From Streptomyces sp. TP-A0356 (lineage in GTDB: Bacteria; Actinomycetota; Actinomycetes; Streptomycetales; Streptomycetaceae): a DNA stretch of 33,234 nucleotides. Position 1 is the stretch's first letter. Each line of letters opens with the position of its first letter. Shown here piece by piece: positions 24,189-31,702 of this stretch. Under the pieces are notes generated by a model. It had not been told where the DNA came from. It searched no databases and saw only the letters and a list, made by a program, of their open reading frames with translations. The DNA is taken from the NCBI RefSeq assembly GCF_001417775.1, contig NZ_BBZJ01000046.1, forward strand, positions 1-33,234. Direction: 5' to 3'. The translations under genes and the position numbers were made by a program.

Positions 24189-24875
24189 CTACCCCTCACC
24201 ATGCCAGCAACAGCCCGATCCACTCAGCGACTTCGTGAATTGACCAGCGGAGTCGTAGACAGGCCGGTTGGCGACCTGCCCATCCCTGACCTTCACGTTC
24301 ACGCAGTCAATGAAGACGACCGGGTAGACGCTGTCCAGGGGACGGTTCTGCCATTCGGTCATGCCGGCCATCACGCTGTCGGTGATCGTGGAGATCGTGG
24401 ATTTGGAGATCTCCGCGCCGTACAACTCGGCGAGATGCACGGAGATCTCCCCGTGCGTGAGGCCTTTCGCCGACAGTGACAGGACCATCTCATCCACCCC
24501 ACCGAGACGCCGCTGCCGCTTCTTGACCAGCTGCGGCTCGAACGACCCGGCCCGGTCCCGCGGCACCGCGATCTCGACCGGCCCCGACTCGGTGATCACC
24601 GTCTTGGATCGGTGTCCGTTGCGGTAGTTCTCCCGGCCGCCCCCGGTCCGGTCACCGGGCTCGTGGCCCAGATGATCGGTGAGTTCGCCTTCCAGCGCGG
24701 ACTCCAGCACCCGCTTCGTCAGCTGCTGCAGCAGCAGGCCGCCCGCCCCGGTGAGCTTCACCCCACCGGCCTGGGCCCGGGCCAACAGCTCGGCGACCAG
24801 CCTGTCATCCACGGTGCCCGCCCCACTCACAGCGGCCTTCCCGGCCTCGGTGTCACTCGTCACGTCAGTCATCAA
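24189..24875 (-). pseudogene. IS256-family transposase, C-terminally truncated
   Basis: The minus-strand ATG near 24875 starts MMTDVTSDTEAGKAAVSGAG. The IS256 N-terminal region follows: LTKRVLESALEGELTDHLGH, YRNGHRSKTVITESGPVEIA, VPRDRAGSFEPQLVKKRQRR, then ISKSTISTITDSVMAGMTEW. The first catalytic Asp is in VVFIDCVNVKVRDGQVANRP. The protein breaks just after this and ends with unrelated sequence at 24189, so the second Asp and the Glu are absent. The element's 5' terminal repeat probably persists at about 24895-24925 (taacaccgctcaccgtacag region). Confidence 0.85.
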
Positions 24876-24974
24876 CTGTCGCTTCCAGCTCGGGAGTTAC
24901 ACCGCTCACCGTACAGACCCTACACACCCTGGACCCGATCAGCCTGTAGCCGCAGCCGAGGGAGACTCCGGGAA

Positions 24975-25175
24975 CTATGCGCGGCCGGGGCTGGGGGGAC
25001 GGTGGTGCTGGTGCGCGGCGGTCTGCTCCTGGCCGTGGTCGTGGGTGGCCAGCCGCTGGCAAGCGGGTGCAGGGTAGTCGGCGGCCCGCTGCTGCTGTTC
25101 GCGTACCTGCCCGATCCGTCGGCTGAACTCGTCGGGGTCCGGGTGCATCAGCTCGGCGAACTCCTCGAAGCTCAC
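24975..25175 (-). CDS. Hypothetical small protein
   Basis: A GTG at 25175 gives 66 aa beginning MSFEEFAELMHPDPDEFSRR, with a helical, charged middle (IGQVREQQQRAADY) and a His/Pro-rich tail. The N-terminal half looks like real protein, but I do not recognise the family and there is no clear ribosome site. It lies downstream of the beta-lactamase on the same strand with a gap of about 130 bp and may be a fragment. Confidence 0.3.
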   Translation of the reverse strand: MSFEEFAELMHPDPDEFSRRIGQVREQQQRAADYPAPACQRLATHDHGQEQTAAHQHHRPPSPGRA

Positions 25176-25271
25176 CGTGTCGTGCTCACTTCGCCCACCG
25201 CGGATCTGCTGGAGGAAACCGCCGTTCGCGTTCCTCTCGTGAGGGCGGTGCCCCGGGGAGACGTGTGGTCG

Positions 25272-25291
25272 GTGCCGTGGAGGACCGGCAC
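25272..25291 (-). terminator. Hairpin after the beta-lactamase gene
   Basis: GTGCCG (25272-25277) and CGGCAC (25286-25291) form a 6-bp stem with an 8-nt loop, 13 bp past the bla stop codon. It is short and lacks a T-tract, so it is only a candidate. Confidence 0.35.
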
Positions 25292-25303
25292 GCCCTCCGC
25301 TCA

Positions 25304-26212
25304 CTACTCGCCGGGGGCGAGGGTGGCGGCCAGGAGGGCGGCCGCGTCGCGGATCAGATCGTTGTCTACGGGCGCGTCCCTGGCGTCCTTCGTGGACAGC
25401 ACGGTAAGCAGCAAGGGGGTGTGCCGCGTCGTCCAGGCGATGCCGATGTCGTTGGCGGTGGCGTAGCTGCCGGTGCCGGTTTTGTCTGCCAGGGCCCAGT
25501 CTCGCGGGAGCCCGGCGCCGAACCGCTTGTCGCTGGTGGTGTTGCCTTTCAGCCAGGTGACCAGCTGCTCGCGGTCGGTGCGGGCCAGGGCCCGTCCGAG
25601 GGTCAGCCGTTCGAAGCTCGTGCCGAGGGCTTGTGGCGTGCTGGTGTCCTGCTGGTCGCCGGGGGTGGCGGTGTTCAGGTCGGTCTCCCAGCGGTCGAGC
25701 CGGCTCACCTGGTCTCCGAGTGAGCGGAAGAACCGGGTGAGGCCCTGGGGTCCGCCGACCTGACGCAGCAGCAGGTTGCCCGCGGTGTTGTCGCTGTACT
25801 GGATGGCGGCGGCGCATGCTTGGCCCACCGTCATTCCCGTGGCCAGGTGGTCCTCGGAGTACTGCGAGTTGTCGAGGATGTCCCTGAGTGGATAGTGGAT
25901 CACCCTGTCCAAGGGAGCGCAGTCGCCGTGGTCGCGCAGCACGGCCGCTGCGGCGAACGCCTTGAACGTCGAGCACATCGCGAACCGTTCCCCGGCGCGG
26001 TACGCCACGGTCCGGCCGGTGCGCACGTTGCGGGCGTAGACACCGAGCCGCGCGCCGTACCTCTGTTCGAAAGTGCGGAACTCCTTGCTGAGACTGACAG
26101 GTTCGTCGGCCACGGCGGGGGTGGCGGCCGCAGCGGGGGCCACTACCGCGGCGCTGAGAGCAAGACCGGTTTTGAACAGGCGGCGGCGCGGCATCGGGTC
26201 GGCGCTGGTCAT
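25304..26212 (-). CDS. blaL: Class A beta-lactamase, Tat-type export signal
   Basis: ATG at 26212 with GGGAGAA upstream gives 302 aa. The N-terminus MPRRRLFKTGLALSAAVVAP is a twin-arginine signal followed by a hydrophobic core, with a likely cleavage near AVA35. All class A motifs are present: SxxK as STFK (81-84), SDN (140-142), the omega-loop ETDLN with general base Glu176, and KTG (244-246). Cys80 precedes the active serine, as in many streptomycete enzymes. The enzyme hydrolyses penicillins outside the membrane. It is divergent from the blaA/blaB-like regulators. The symbol follows Streptomyces cacaoi blaL by gene arrangement and is inferred. Confidence 0.93.
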   Translation of the reverse strand: MTSADPMPRRRLFKTGLALSAAVVAPAAAATPAVADEPVSLSKEFRTFEQRYGARLGVYARNVRTGRTVAYRAGERFAMCSTFKAFAAAAVLRDHGDCAPLDRVIHYPLRDILDNSQYSEDHLATGMTVGQACAAAIQYSDNTAGNLLLRQVGGPQGLTRFFRSLGDQVSRLDRWETDLNTATPGDQQDTSTPQALGTSFERLTLGRALARTDREQLVTWLKGNTTSDKRFGAGLPRDWALADKTGTGSYATANDIGIAWTTRHTPLLLTVLSTKDARDAPVDNDLIRDAAALLAATLAPGE

Positions 26213-26349
26213 GTGCGTAGTTCTCCCAGGTTGTCGGTGGTCGCGCGTCGGCTTGATGGATCTTCGACGGGGACAGCGAAACAGCAGGACTCCGCTCATG
26301 TCCAAGAGTGAAATGTGAAGGGCTCATACCTAAGTGATATGACTGCTGG
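26213..26349. promoter_or_regulatory. Divergent bla / blaA promoter region with LysR-type box
   Basis: The 137 bp between the starts carries both promoters. TCATA (26324-26328) and TATGA (26338-26342) form a perfect 5-9-5 dyad. It contains a T-N11-A spacing (T26327, A26339), the LysR-box signature. The dyad ends 7 bp before the blaA ATG, so binding would repress blaA while acting upstream of the bla promoter. In S. cacaoi BlaA acts from the corresponding intergenic region. Confidence 0.6.
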
Positions 26350-27327
26350 ATGGACCTGCTGGCACACCTCGAGGCGTACGTCGCCACCGTCGACGAAGCG
26401 AGCTTCTCGCGGGCGGCCGACCGGCTCGGCATCGCCCAGCCGCTCCTGAGCCGCCGCATCAAGACGCTGGAGAGGCACTTCGGCGGTCTTCTGTTCGACC
26501 GCTCCCGGCGACAGGTCGCGACGACGGAACTGGGCATGCTGCTGCTCCCCTACGCGCAGGACGTCCTGGACCAGGCCCAGCGCCTCGACCAGGCCGCCCG
26601 CTCGGCCCAGCGGTCCCAAGCTCGGGCCGTGGGAGTGCCCGTCGACTGTGCGCCGGCTCAGCTGGCCCGGGTCATCCGCGCCGGGACGGAACACGGCACC
26701 ACCCTCGGTGTGCGCGAACTGCCGCCCGCCGAGCGGGACGCCCGGCTGGCCGACGGCACGCTCGCCTACGCTGTGCTGCGCGTTCCACCGGAGAGCGCAG
26801 CACACCGGGTGCCGCTCGGTCTGGCCACCGCGCCGCCCCGTAATGCACGCCCGCCGGCGGGCACCCGGCAGGGGCGCCCGGTCCATCTCGAGGACCTGCG
26901 GCCGCACCGCGTCGCCGCCACCGGCGCCCGGACCGTTCCACTGCCGATCCTGACCCTGACGGAGGACGACGTGCCCTACGCGCGCGACAGGCTGGCGCGC
27001 GCGGCGGCCCGCTGCGGGCTGCCCGAGCGATCGGTACGGCCGGCCGGGCCAGCGGCCACCGCGCTCGCCGAGACACTGGCGGGCCGCGCGGTGTTGCTGT
27101 GCGGCGAGTCGTTAGCGCGGCGGCACGGGGCCGCCTGGGCGCCGCTGGCTGACGTCTCACTGCACCGCGGGTACGACGTGCGCGCGAGCTCGCGTCAGCG
27201 AAGCGATGACGTACCGCACTGGCTGTACACGGTCTTGGCGGCGGCGGCCGGTGCTGGCACCGCCGCACGCGCCGACAGGCGTCCCGAGCCGGTGAACACC
27301 ACGGCCCGACTGACGGCGCAGGGATGA
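26350..27327 (+). CDS. blaA: LysR-family regulator of the beta-lactamase (BlaA-like)
   Basis: ATG at 26350 gives 325 aa. The HTH is at the N-terminus (VDEASFSRAADRLGIAQPLL, SRRIKTLERHFGGLLFDRSR). The rest is a LysR effector domain with Ala/Arg-rich stretches. Gene order (divergent from class A bla, overlapping a blaB-like gene) and family match S. cacaoi blaA, which activates bla. It contains one TTA codon (27112-27114, Leu255), the only one I found in the intact non-transposase genes here; in Streptomyces TTA is read by the developmental bldA tRNA. The stop overlaps the next start (ATGA), so the two proteins are probably translationally coupled. Confidence 0.85.
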   Translation: MDLLAHLEAYVATVDEASFSRAADRLGIAQPLLSRRIKTLERHFGGLLFDRSRRQVATTELGMLLLPYAQDVLDQAQRLDQAARSAQRSQARAVGVPVDCAPAQLARVIRAGTEHGTTLGVRELPPAERDARLADGTLAYAVLRVPPESAAHRVPLGLATAPPRNARPPAGTRQGRPVHLEDLRPHRVAATGARTVPLPILTLTEDDVPYARDRLARAAARCGLPERSVRPAGPAATALAETLAGRAVLLCGESLARRHGAAWAPLADVSLHRGYDVRASSRQRSDDVPHWLYTVLAAAAGAGTAARADRRPEPVNTTARLTAQG

Positions 27328-28259
27328 CCGAGGACACGGCGCACCGTCCGGAACCGATCTGCGGCGAGGGCCATCTGCTGGAAGTCGCCGAGGCGATCGT
27401 CCGGGACTGGACGGCGCTCGGCGTCCGCGGTTCGTTCCTCGCCCGCGACATCGACACAGGCGAACAGCTCGGCTTCGGCATCGAGGAGCCAGTTCCCCTC
27501 GCGTCCGTGGTAAAGGTGCCGCTCGCCCTCGTCGTGCTGGACCTGATCGCCAACGGCGGCCTCGACCCGGCCCAGCCGGTGACAGTCGACCCGGCCACCA
27601 GCAGTGTCGGCCCCACCGGCATCGCGGCATTCCGGCATCCGGCCACGGTCGCCGTCGGCGACCTGCTCCTGCTCATACTCTCAGTGAGCGACAACGCCGC
27701 GGCCGACGCGCTGTTCGACCTGGTGCCGGTGGTCGACGTCGACGCCCGGTTGCGCGCCTGGGACTGCGCCGGCATCCACGTACGGCACCGGATAAACCAC
27801 ATGTACGAGTGCGCCGCCGGCGCCGCAGGCAACGACTTCTCCCTCGCCCTGGAACTGGCTGTCCGCGACGAGCGGGCGCAGCGCCACACCATCAGGACGC
27901 TAAATCCCGCGCACGCCAACACCGGCACCGCCTCGGCGCTGGTTGCACTGCTGCAGCGGGTGTGGCGCGATGAGGTGGCGCAGCCACGGGCCACGGCCGA
28001 GCTGAGACGATTGATGGCCCATCAGGTCTTCACCCAGCGGCTGGCAAGCGAACTACGCGCCGACAGCCTGCGGCTGAGTGGGAAAACGGGCACGTTCTTG
28101 CACCTGCGGCACGAGATCGGCGTGATCGAGGCGGACTCCGGAACCCGGGTGGCCATGGCCGCGCTGACCCGGGCGGACCGTCGGGCGGCGCAGGCGCCGG
28201 ACATCGACCTGGCGATCGGGATCGCCGCGCGGCAGGCGTTCGAGGCTCTGCGCACGTGA
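27324..28259 (+). CDS. blaB: Cytoplasmic beta-lactamase-fold regulatory protein (BlaB-like)
   Basis: ATG at 27324 overlaps blaA by 4 bp and gives 311 aa without a signal peptide or membrane segment. It has the class A / penicillin-recognising fold motifs SVVK (61-64), SDN (122-124) and KTG (254-256). The omega-loop Glu of class A enzymes is not evident; where it would be expected the sequence reads LNPAHANTGTAS. A cytoplasmic protein without the deacylating Glu fits S. cacaoi BlaB, required for bla induction though not shown to bind penicillin. It may sense a cell-wall fragment or antibiotic for BlaA. Nothing of the operon follows; an IS3 remnant begins within 60 bp. Confidence 0.85.
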   Translation: MTEDTAHRPEPICGEGHLLEVAEAIVRDWTALGVRGSFLARDIDTGEQLGFGIEEPVPLASVVKVPLALVVLDLIANGGLDPAQPVTVDPATSSVGPTGIAAFRHPATVAVGDLLLLILSVSDNAAADALFDLVPVVDVDARLRAWDCAGIHVRHRINHMYECAAGAAGNDFSLALELAVRDERAQRHTIRTLNPAHANTGTASALVALLQRVWRDEVAQPRATAELRRLMAHQVFTQRLASELRADSLRLSGKTGTFLHLRHEIGVIEADSGTRVAMAALTRADRRAAQAPDIDLAIGIAARQAFEALRT

Positions 28260-28299
28260 AGGTGAGAGGCAGACGCGAGCAAGGGCGGACCCGCGTCCT

Positions 28300-28581
28300 G
28301 GCCGACCCGTTGCCGCACAGGACGACGTCGCTCATCTCCCGGCGCAGCCGATCCAGCTCAGCGCGTTCGCCCTCTCGTAGCCGGCCGCCCGAGCCAGCAG
28401 GCGCGGGCCGGTCTCAAGAGGCCGAGCCGTTCCTCCTCCAGCGTGAGACCCAGCTGTGCAGCGTCCCCGGATGCACACCGAGGTCCTCGGCGACTACCGG
28501 GATCGGCTTGCCCGTCTCGATCACGATGCGTACAGCACCCTCACGGAACTCAGCGTCGTACTTCTGTGGCTTGGACCCCAT
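28300..28581 (-). pseudogene. IS3-family OrfA remnant
   Basis: The minus strand from 28581 reads MGSKPQKYDAEFREGAVRIV, then PIPVVAEDLGVHPGTLHSWV and RWRRNGSAS, stop at 28414. This is the HTH of an IS3/IS911-type OrfA. The zipper part (AELDRLRREMSDVV) follows in another frame to about 28300. OrfB is gone. It is not the same copy as the complete IS3 at 22.4-23.7 kb. Confidence 0.72.
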
Positions 28582-28718
28582 GAACCTCAACTCCCCCTGG
28601 TATCAGGACTCCACGTTACGAGGGGACCTTCAGTCCGACTGAGTGCCCCGTCCCGGAAGAAGGCGCGTCCTGGAGACCGCACCCGATGCATGTCACGTTC
28701 GTGGGATGCGGATGCTGC
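28582..28718. other. Gap between two transposase remnants
   Basis: This is probably the outer flank of the IS3 remnant. No gene or clean terminal repeat was identified. Confidence 0.35.
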
Positions 28719-28925
28719 TCAGCTCTCTCGATCTGCCGGGCGGAGCGTTACATGCTTGCGCGCCGCCCGCTCCCCACCCGCAAGCCCAGCATGCTCCCCC
28801 GGCGTCAGATCACGGCGGATCGCCCGGTGCAGCGTCGTCAGCGACGGTGCGTCCGCAGGCGGGGACTGCCGAGCGGCACGCAGCACCAGCTCACGATGCA
28901 CCGCCGCAACGTTCCCCTTCCACGG
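28719..28925 (-). pseudogene. Mu/TniA-type transposase N-terminal fragment
   Basis: The minus strand reads VHRELVLRAARQSPPADAPS, LTTLHRAIRRDLTPGEHAGL and GGERAARKH, then diverges and stops. This is the region before the rve catalytic core of actinobacterial Mu-type (integrase-catalytic) transposases. Both ends are missing. Confidence 0.6.
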
Positions 28926-29210
28926 GTCTCTAGCGGACCAAACACAGGGGCCGGCCGGCGCGATCGGAGAACGAGGCCGCGCCGTCCGTCACGAACACCC
29001 CGAGCCCGTTGTCGATTAGCCGGTTCAGATCGCGTGCAACGACACGCTGGGAGATGGCTTCCCGCGTGATGGTGTAGCCGATCACCGTGCGGGTGTGCGC
29101 GGGCGGATGCCCGGGGCGTGCATCCGGTGACGGTCTGCGCTCCCTGCGCATGAGGCAGCCACCGTGCAACTCTCCATGGTGAACTGGACGTTCAACGCAG
29201 GAGGTGCGCG
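28926..29210. other. Gene-free stretch with an unrecognised minus-strand reading
   Basis: The minus strand about 29095-28930 reads TRTVIGYTITREAISQRVVA, then DLNRLIDNGLGVFVTDGAA. It is protein-like (a possible HTH fragment) but no family is recognised and there is no start. GGAGG at 29201-29205 serves the IS256 remnant beginning at 29211. Confidence 0.35.
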
Positions 29211-29496
29211 GTGGCCTTGTCCCGGCCTGACTTGCTCCGCCTGCTGGAGTCACTACGTTCGGCGGACCGACTCGAACTCGTGCGGAGTGTGGCCGAGCGG
29301 ATGCTGCAGGAGCTGATCGAGTCCGAGGCCGCGGCCCGGATCGGCGCCGAGTGGACAGAGCACACCGAGGCCCGCACCGCCTACCGCAACGGGCTCCTGC
29401 GGCTGGTCACCGCCGTGCTCTTCGAGATGCACGACCAATGGATCGTCTTCCCCCGCCGCTCCCTGCCCGAAGGCAGCATCGACGAAATCTACGCCG
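29211..29496 (+). pseudogene. IS256-family deletion derivative
   Basis: GTG at 29211, with GGAGG upstream, starts MALSRPDLLRLLESLRSADR and continues through AERMLQELIESEAAARIGAE to HTEARTAYRNG, the IS256 N-terminus. It then joins directly to LLRLVTAVLFEMHDQWIVFP and RRSLPEGSIDEIYA, the extreme C-terminus of the family. The whole DDE core (roughly 300 residues) is deleted in frame. The remnant ends at the CYP157-like P450 fragment. Confidence 0.8.
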
Positions 29497-29946
29497 CCGA
29501 GCGCCCTCACCAACACCGAGTTCTCCGGAGACCTGCACGCAGGCGATGCCTCCGTCCGCAAGGCCCAGGACAGCGTCCTGCACCGCGACCCCCCGGTGGC
29601 GAACTTCGTGATGACCTACCCGACCCCCCCCGGTCGACATCGGCGGCTTCCTGCTTCCGGCCGACCGCCGGTGGTCATCAGTCACACCGCCTGCAACAAC
29701 GACCCCACGCTGGGATCCCACCGGCCGCTGGGCAATCGGGCCCACCTCACCTGGGGAGCCGGCCCGCACAGCTGCCCCGCCGGATCGCATGCGTACCTCA
29801 CCGCCGAAGCCGCCATCCTCCACGTCCACGTCGTCGATGCTCTGCCCGTGATGGACCTCGACGGCCACCGGGACGACGTCGTCTGGCATCCCGCTCCCTT
29901 CCACCGCTGCCTGGTCGCCCTGCCCGTCACCTTCCCCACGAGCTGA
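29497..29946 (+). pseudogene. Cytochrome P450 3' fragment, CYP157-like
   Basis: From 29498 the plus strand reads SALTNTEFSGDLHAGDASVR, then VLHRDPPVANFVMTYPT, PVVISHTACNNDPTLGSHRP, and the haem loop HLTWGAGPHSCPA, ending LVALPVTFPTS with stop at 29946. The K-helix area (AQDSVLHRDPP) lacks ExxR, as in CYP157 proteins. One base is gained in the C-run near 29625 and one lost near 29668, so about 15 codons read out of frame before the frame is restored. The N-terminal two-thirds were removed by the IS256 remnant. It lies 13 bp upstream of the CYP154-like gene. Confidence 0.78.
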
Positions 29947-29959
29947 AAGAGACCTCACC

Positions 29960-31180
29960 GTGTCCGAACAGCAGATACTCGTCCTCGACCCGACCGGGTC
30001 CGACCCGGACGCCGAACACCAGGCCCTGCGCGAGCGCGGCCCAGCGACGCTGGTGGACATCCTCGGCGTGCGCGCCTGGTCCGTCTCCGACCCGGCCCTC
30101 CTCAAGCAGCTCCTGACCAGCAAGGACGTCTCCAAGGACGGCCGCGCCCACTGGCCGGCCTTCGCCGAGACCGTCACCACCTGGCCGCTGGCCCTGTGGG
30201 TCGCGGTGGAGAACATGTTCACCGCCTACGGCAAGGATCACAGCCGCCTGCGCCGCATGGTTGCCCCCGCCTTCTCCGCCCGCCGCACCGCCGCCCTCGA
30301 GGCGGACATCGAGGCCCTCGTCGACAGCATCCTCGACGCCCTCCCGGCCGGCGAGACGGTCGACCTGCGCGAGCACCTCGCCTACCCGCTCCCGATCGCT
30401 GTCATCGGCAAGCTCATGGGCGTCCCCGCCGACCAGGGCACCGAATTCCGCACCGTGGTGGACAACGTGTTCGCCACCCACCTCTCCGCCGAGGAACAGG
30501 CCGCGAACACCGCCGCCCTCTACGGCCTGCTTGACGCCCTGATCGAGACCAAGCGCGCTGAGCCCGGTGAGGACATGACCTCGCTGCTGATCGCCACCCG
30601 CGACGAGGAAGACGGCTCCGCCCTCCGCCACGCCGAGCTACGCGACACGCTCCTGCTGATGATCAGCGCCGGATACGAGACCACCGTCAACGTCATCGAC
30701 CAGGCCATCACCACCCTGCTGACCGATCCCCAGCAGCTCGCCCACATCCGGGAAGGCCGCTGCACCTGGCAGGATGTCGTCGAGGAGACCCTGCGCCACC
30801 AGCCCGCGGTCAAGCACCTTCCCCTGCGCTACGCCCGCACCGACATCCCGCTCCCCGACGGGCAGACGATCAAGGCCGGCGAGGCGATCCTCGCCTCCTA
30901 CGCCGCCGCCAACCGCCACCCCGACTGGCACAAGGAGGCCGACCGTTTCGACGCCACCCGCCCCAGCAAGGAACACCTCGCCTTCGGACACGGCGTTCAC
31001 TACTGTCTCGGTGCCCCGCTCGCCCGACTCGAAGTCGCCACCGCGCTGCGCCTGCTCTTCGAACGCTTCCCCGACGCCCAACTCGCCACGGAGCGAACCG
31101 TGCTGAAGAGGCTGCCGAGCCTCATCAGCAACGGACACACCTCCGTCCCCGTGCGCCTGCGCCCGATGTCGAGCCACTGA
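29960..31180 (+). CDS. Cytochrome P450, CYP154-like
   Basis: GTG at 29960 gives 406 aa, the normal bacterial P450 length. Motifs are complete: oxygen-binding I-helix SAGYETTVN (236-244), K-helix E276/R279 in VEETLRHQP, the ExxR partner region ATRPSKEHLAFG, and the haem loop FGHGVHYCLGA with Cys349. CYP154 enzymes hydroxylate steroids or cyclise small molecules with ferredoxin partners, none of which is encoded here. A CYP157 followed by a CYP154 is the usual end of conservon (cvn) operons that begin with a sensor kinase and a small GTPase. Here the kinase and GTPase part is absent. Confidence 0.88.
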   Translation: MSEQQILVLDPTGSDPDAEHQALRERGPATLVDILGVRAWSVSDPALLKQLLTSKDVSKDGRAHWPAFAETVTTWPLALWVAVENMFTAYGKDHSRLRRMVAPAFSARRTAALEADIEALVDSILDALPAGETVDLREHLAYPLPIAVIGKLMGVPADQGTEFRTVVDNVFATHLSAEEQAANTAALYGLLDALIETKRAEPGEDMTSLLIATRDEEDGSALRHAELRDTLLLMISAGYETTVNVIDQAITTLLTDPQQLAHIREGRCTWQDVVEETLRHQPAVKHLPLRYARTDIPLPDGQTIKAGEAILASYAAANRHPDWHKEADRFDATRPSKEHLAFGHGVHYCLGAPLARLEVATALRLLFERFPDAQLATERTVLKRLPSLISNGHTSVPVRLRPMSSH

Positions 31181-31204
31181 CCGATACCGACGAGGAAGAC
31201 CACC

Positions 31205-31270
31205 ATGACTGCCCCCGCCCCGACCACGCCGCTCACCCGGCCGAGAGGCGCATCGCCCAGCACGTGGTGA
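31205..31270 (+). pseudogene. Stump of a gene downstream of the P450
   Basis: ATG at 31205 preceded by GAGGAA (31193-31197) begins MTAPAPTTPLTRPRG and hits a stop after 21 codons, where the IS1182 fragment intrudes. Start, ribosome site and 24-bp spacing after the P450 suggest a third gene of the operon that was cut off. Its product cannot be identified. Confidence 0.5.
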
Positions 31271-31343
31271 GCGCCAGCTGGGTGATGCGCCCACTTCCGG
31301 CCCAGGTTCCCGATGAACCCTGGGCAGACCGACGACAGCACAT

Positions 31344-31616
31344 GCGGCAGCGCACCGCCTCGGCCGCCTGCCGGTCCGACAGCCCCAGCACGAACTGCAA
31401 CACGCAGACGGTGGCCAACTGGGCGGGCGAGAGACCGGGGCGCCCGTCACGCGGGTACGAGCCGACGAAGTCCTCGTCATGCCACAGCCCGTCCAGCCGG
31501 TCTCTCACCCACATCGCCGTCGTGCCGCCCGGGTTGCTCGCCCGCGCGATCTGCGCGGTCAGAGACGGGACTTGCTCACCGGAACGGGGATGGAGGGACA
31601 ACGAGCACCTCGACAT
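31344..31616 (-). pseudogene. IS1182-family transposase N-terminal fragment
   Basis: The minus strand from 31616 reads MSRCSLSLHPRSGEQVPSLT, TAMWVRDRLDGLWHDEDFVG, GRPGLSPAQLATVCVLQFVL and GLSDRQAAEAVRCR. Family homology then stops at 31344, though the frame stays open to 31233 with unrelated residues. The catalytic core is missing. It is a different subgroup from the fragment at 23.7-24.2 kb but breaks at the same conserved motif. Confidence 0.8.
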
Positions 31617-31702
31617 CGCAGGGGCCTTTGGAACAGCCCGGAGCATGCCCGTTGATCACGCTGCCGCACCGGGAAACTCCAAGATCCCCGACAGAGTCAA
31701 GC

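Noticed and set aside
21537..24930. A functional composite element or integron
   Set aside because: There is no shared outer repeat, no attC-like sites and no cargo gene; the pieces are truncated transposases.
24975..26537. Long minus-strand frame (520 codons) overlapping the beta-lactamase
   Set aside because: The upstream part is Arg/Pro-rich shadow sequence of the beta-lactamase. Only the last 66 codons, outside that gene, look protein-like and are listed at low confidence.
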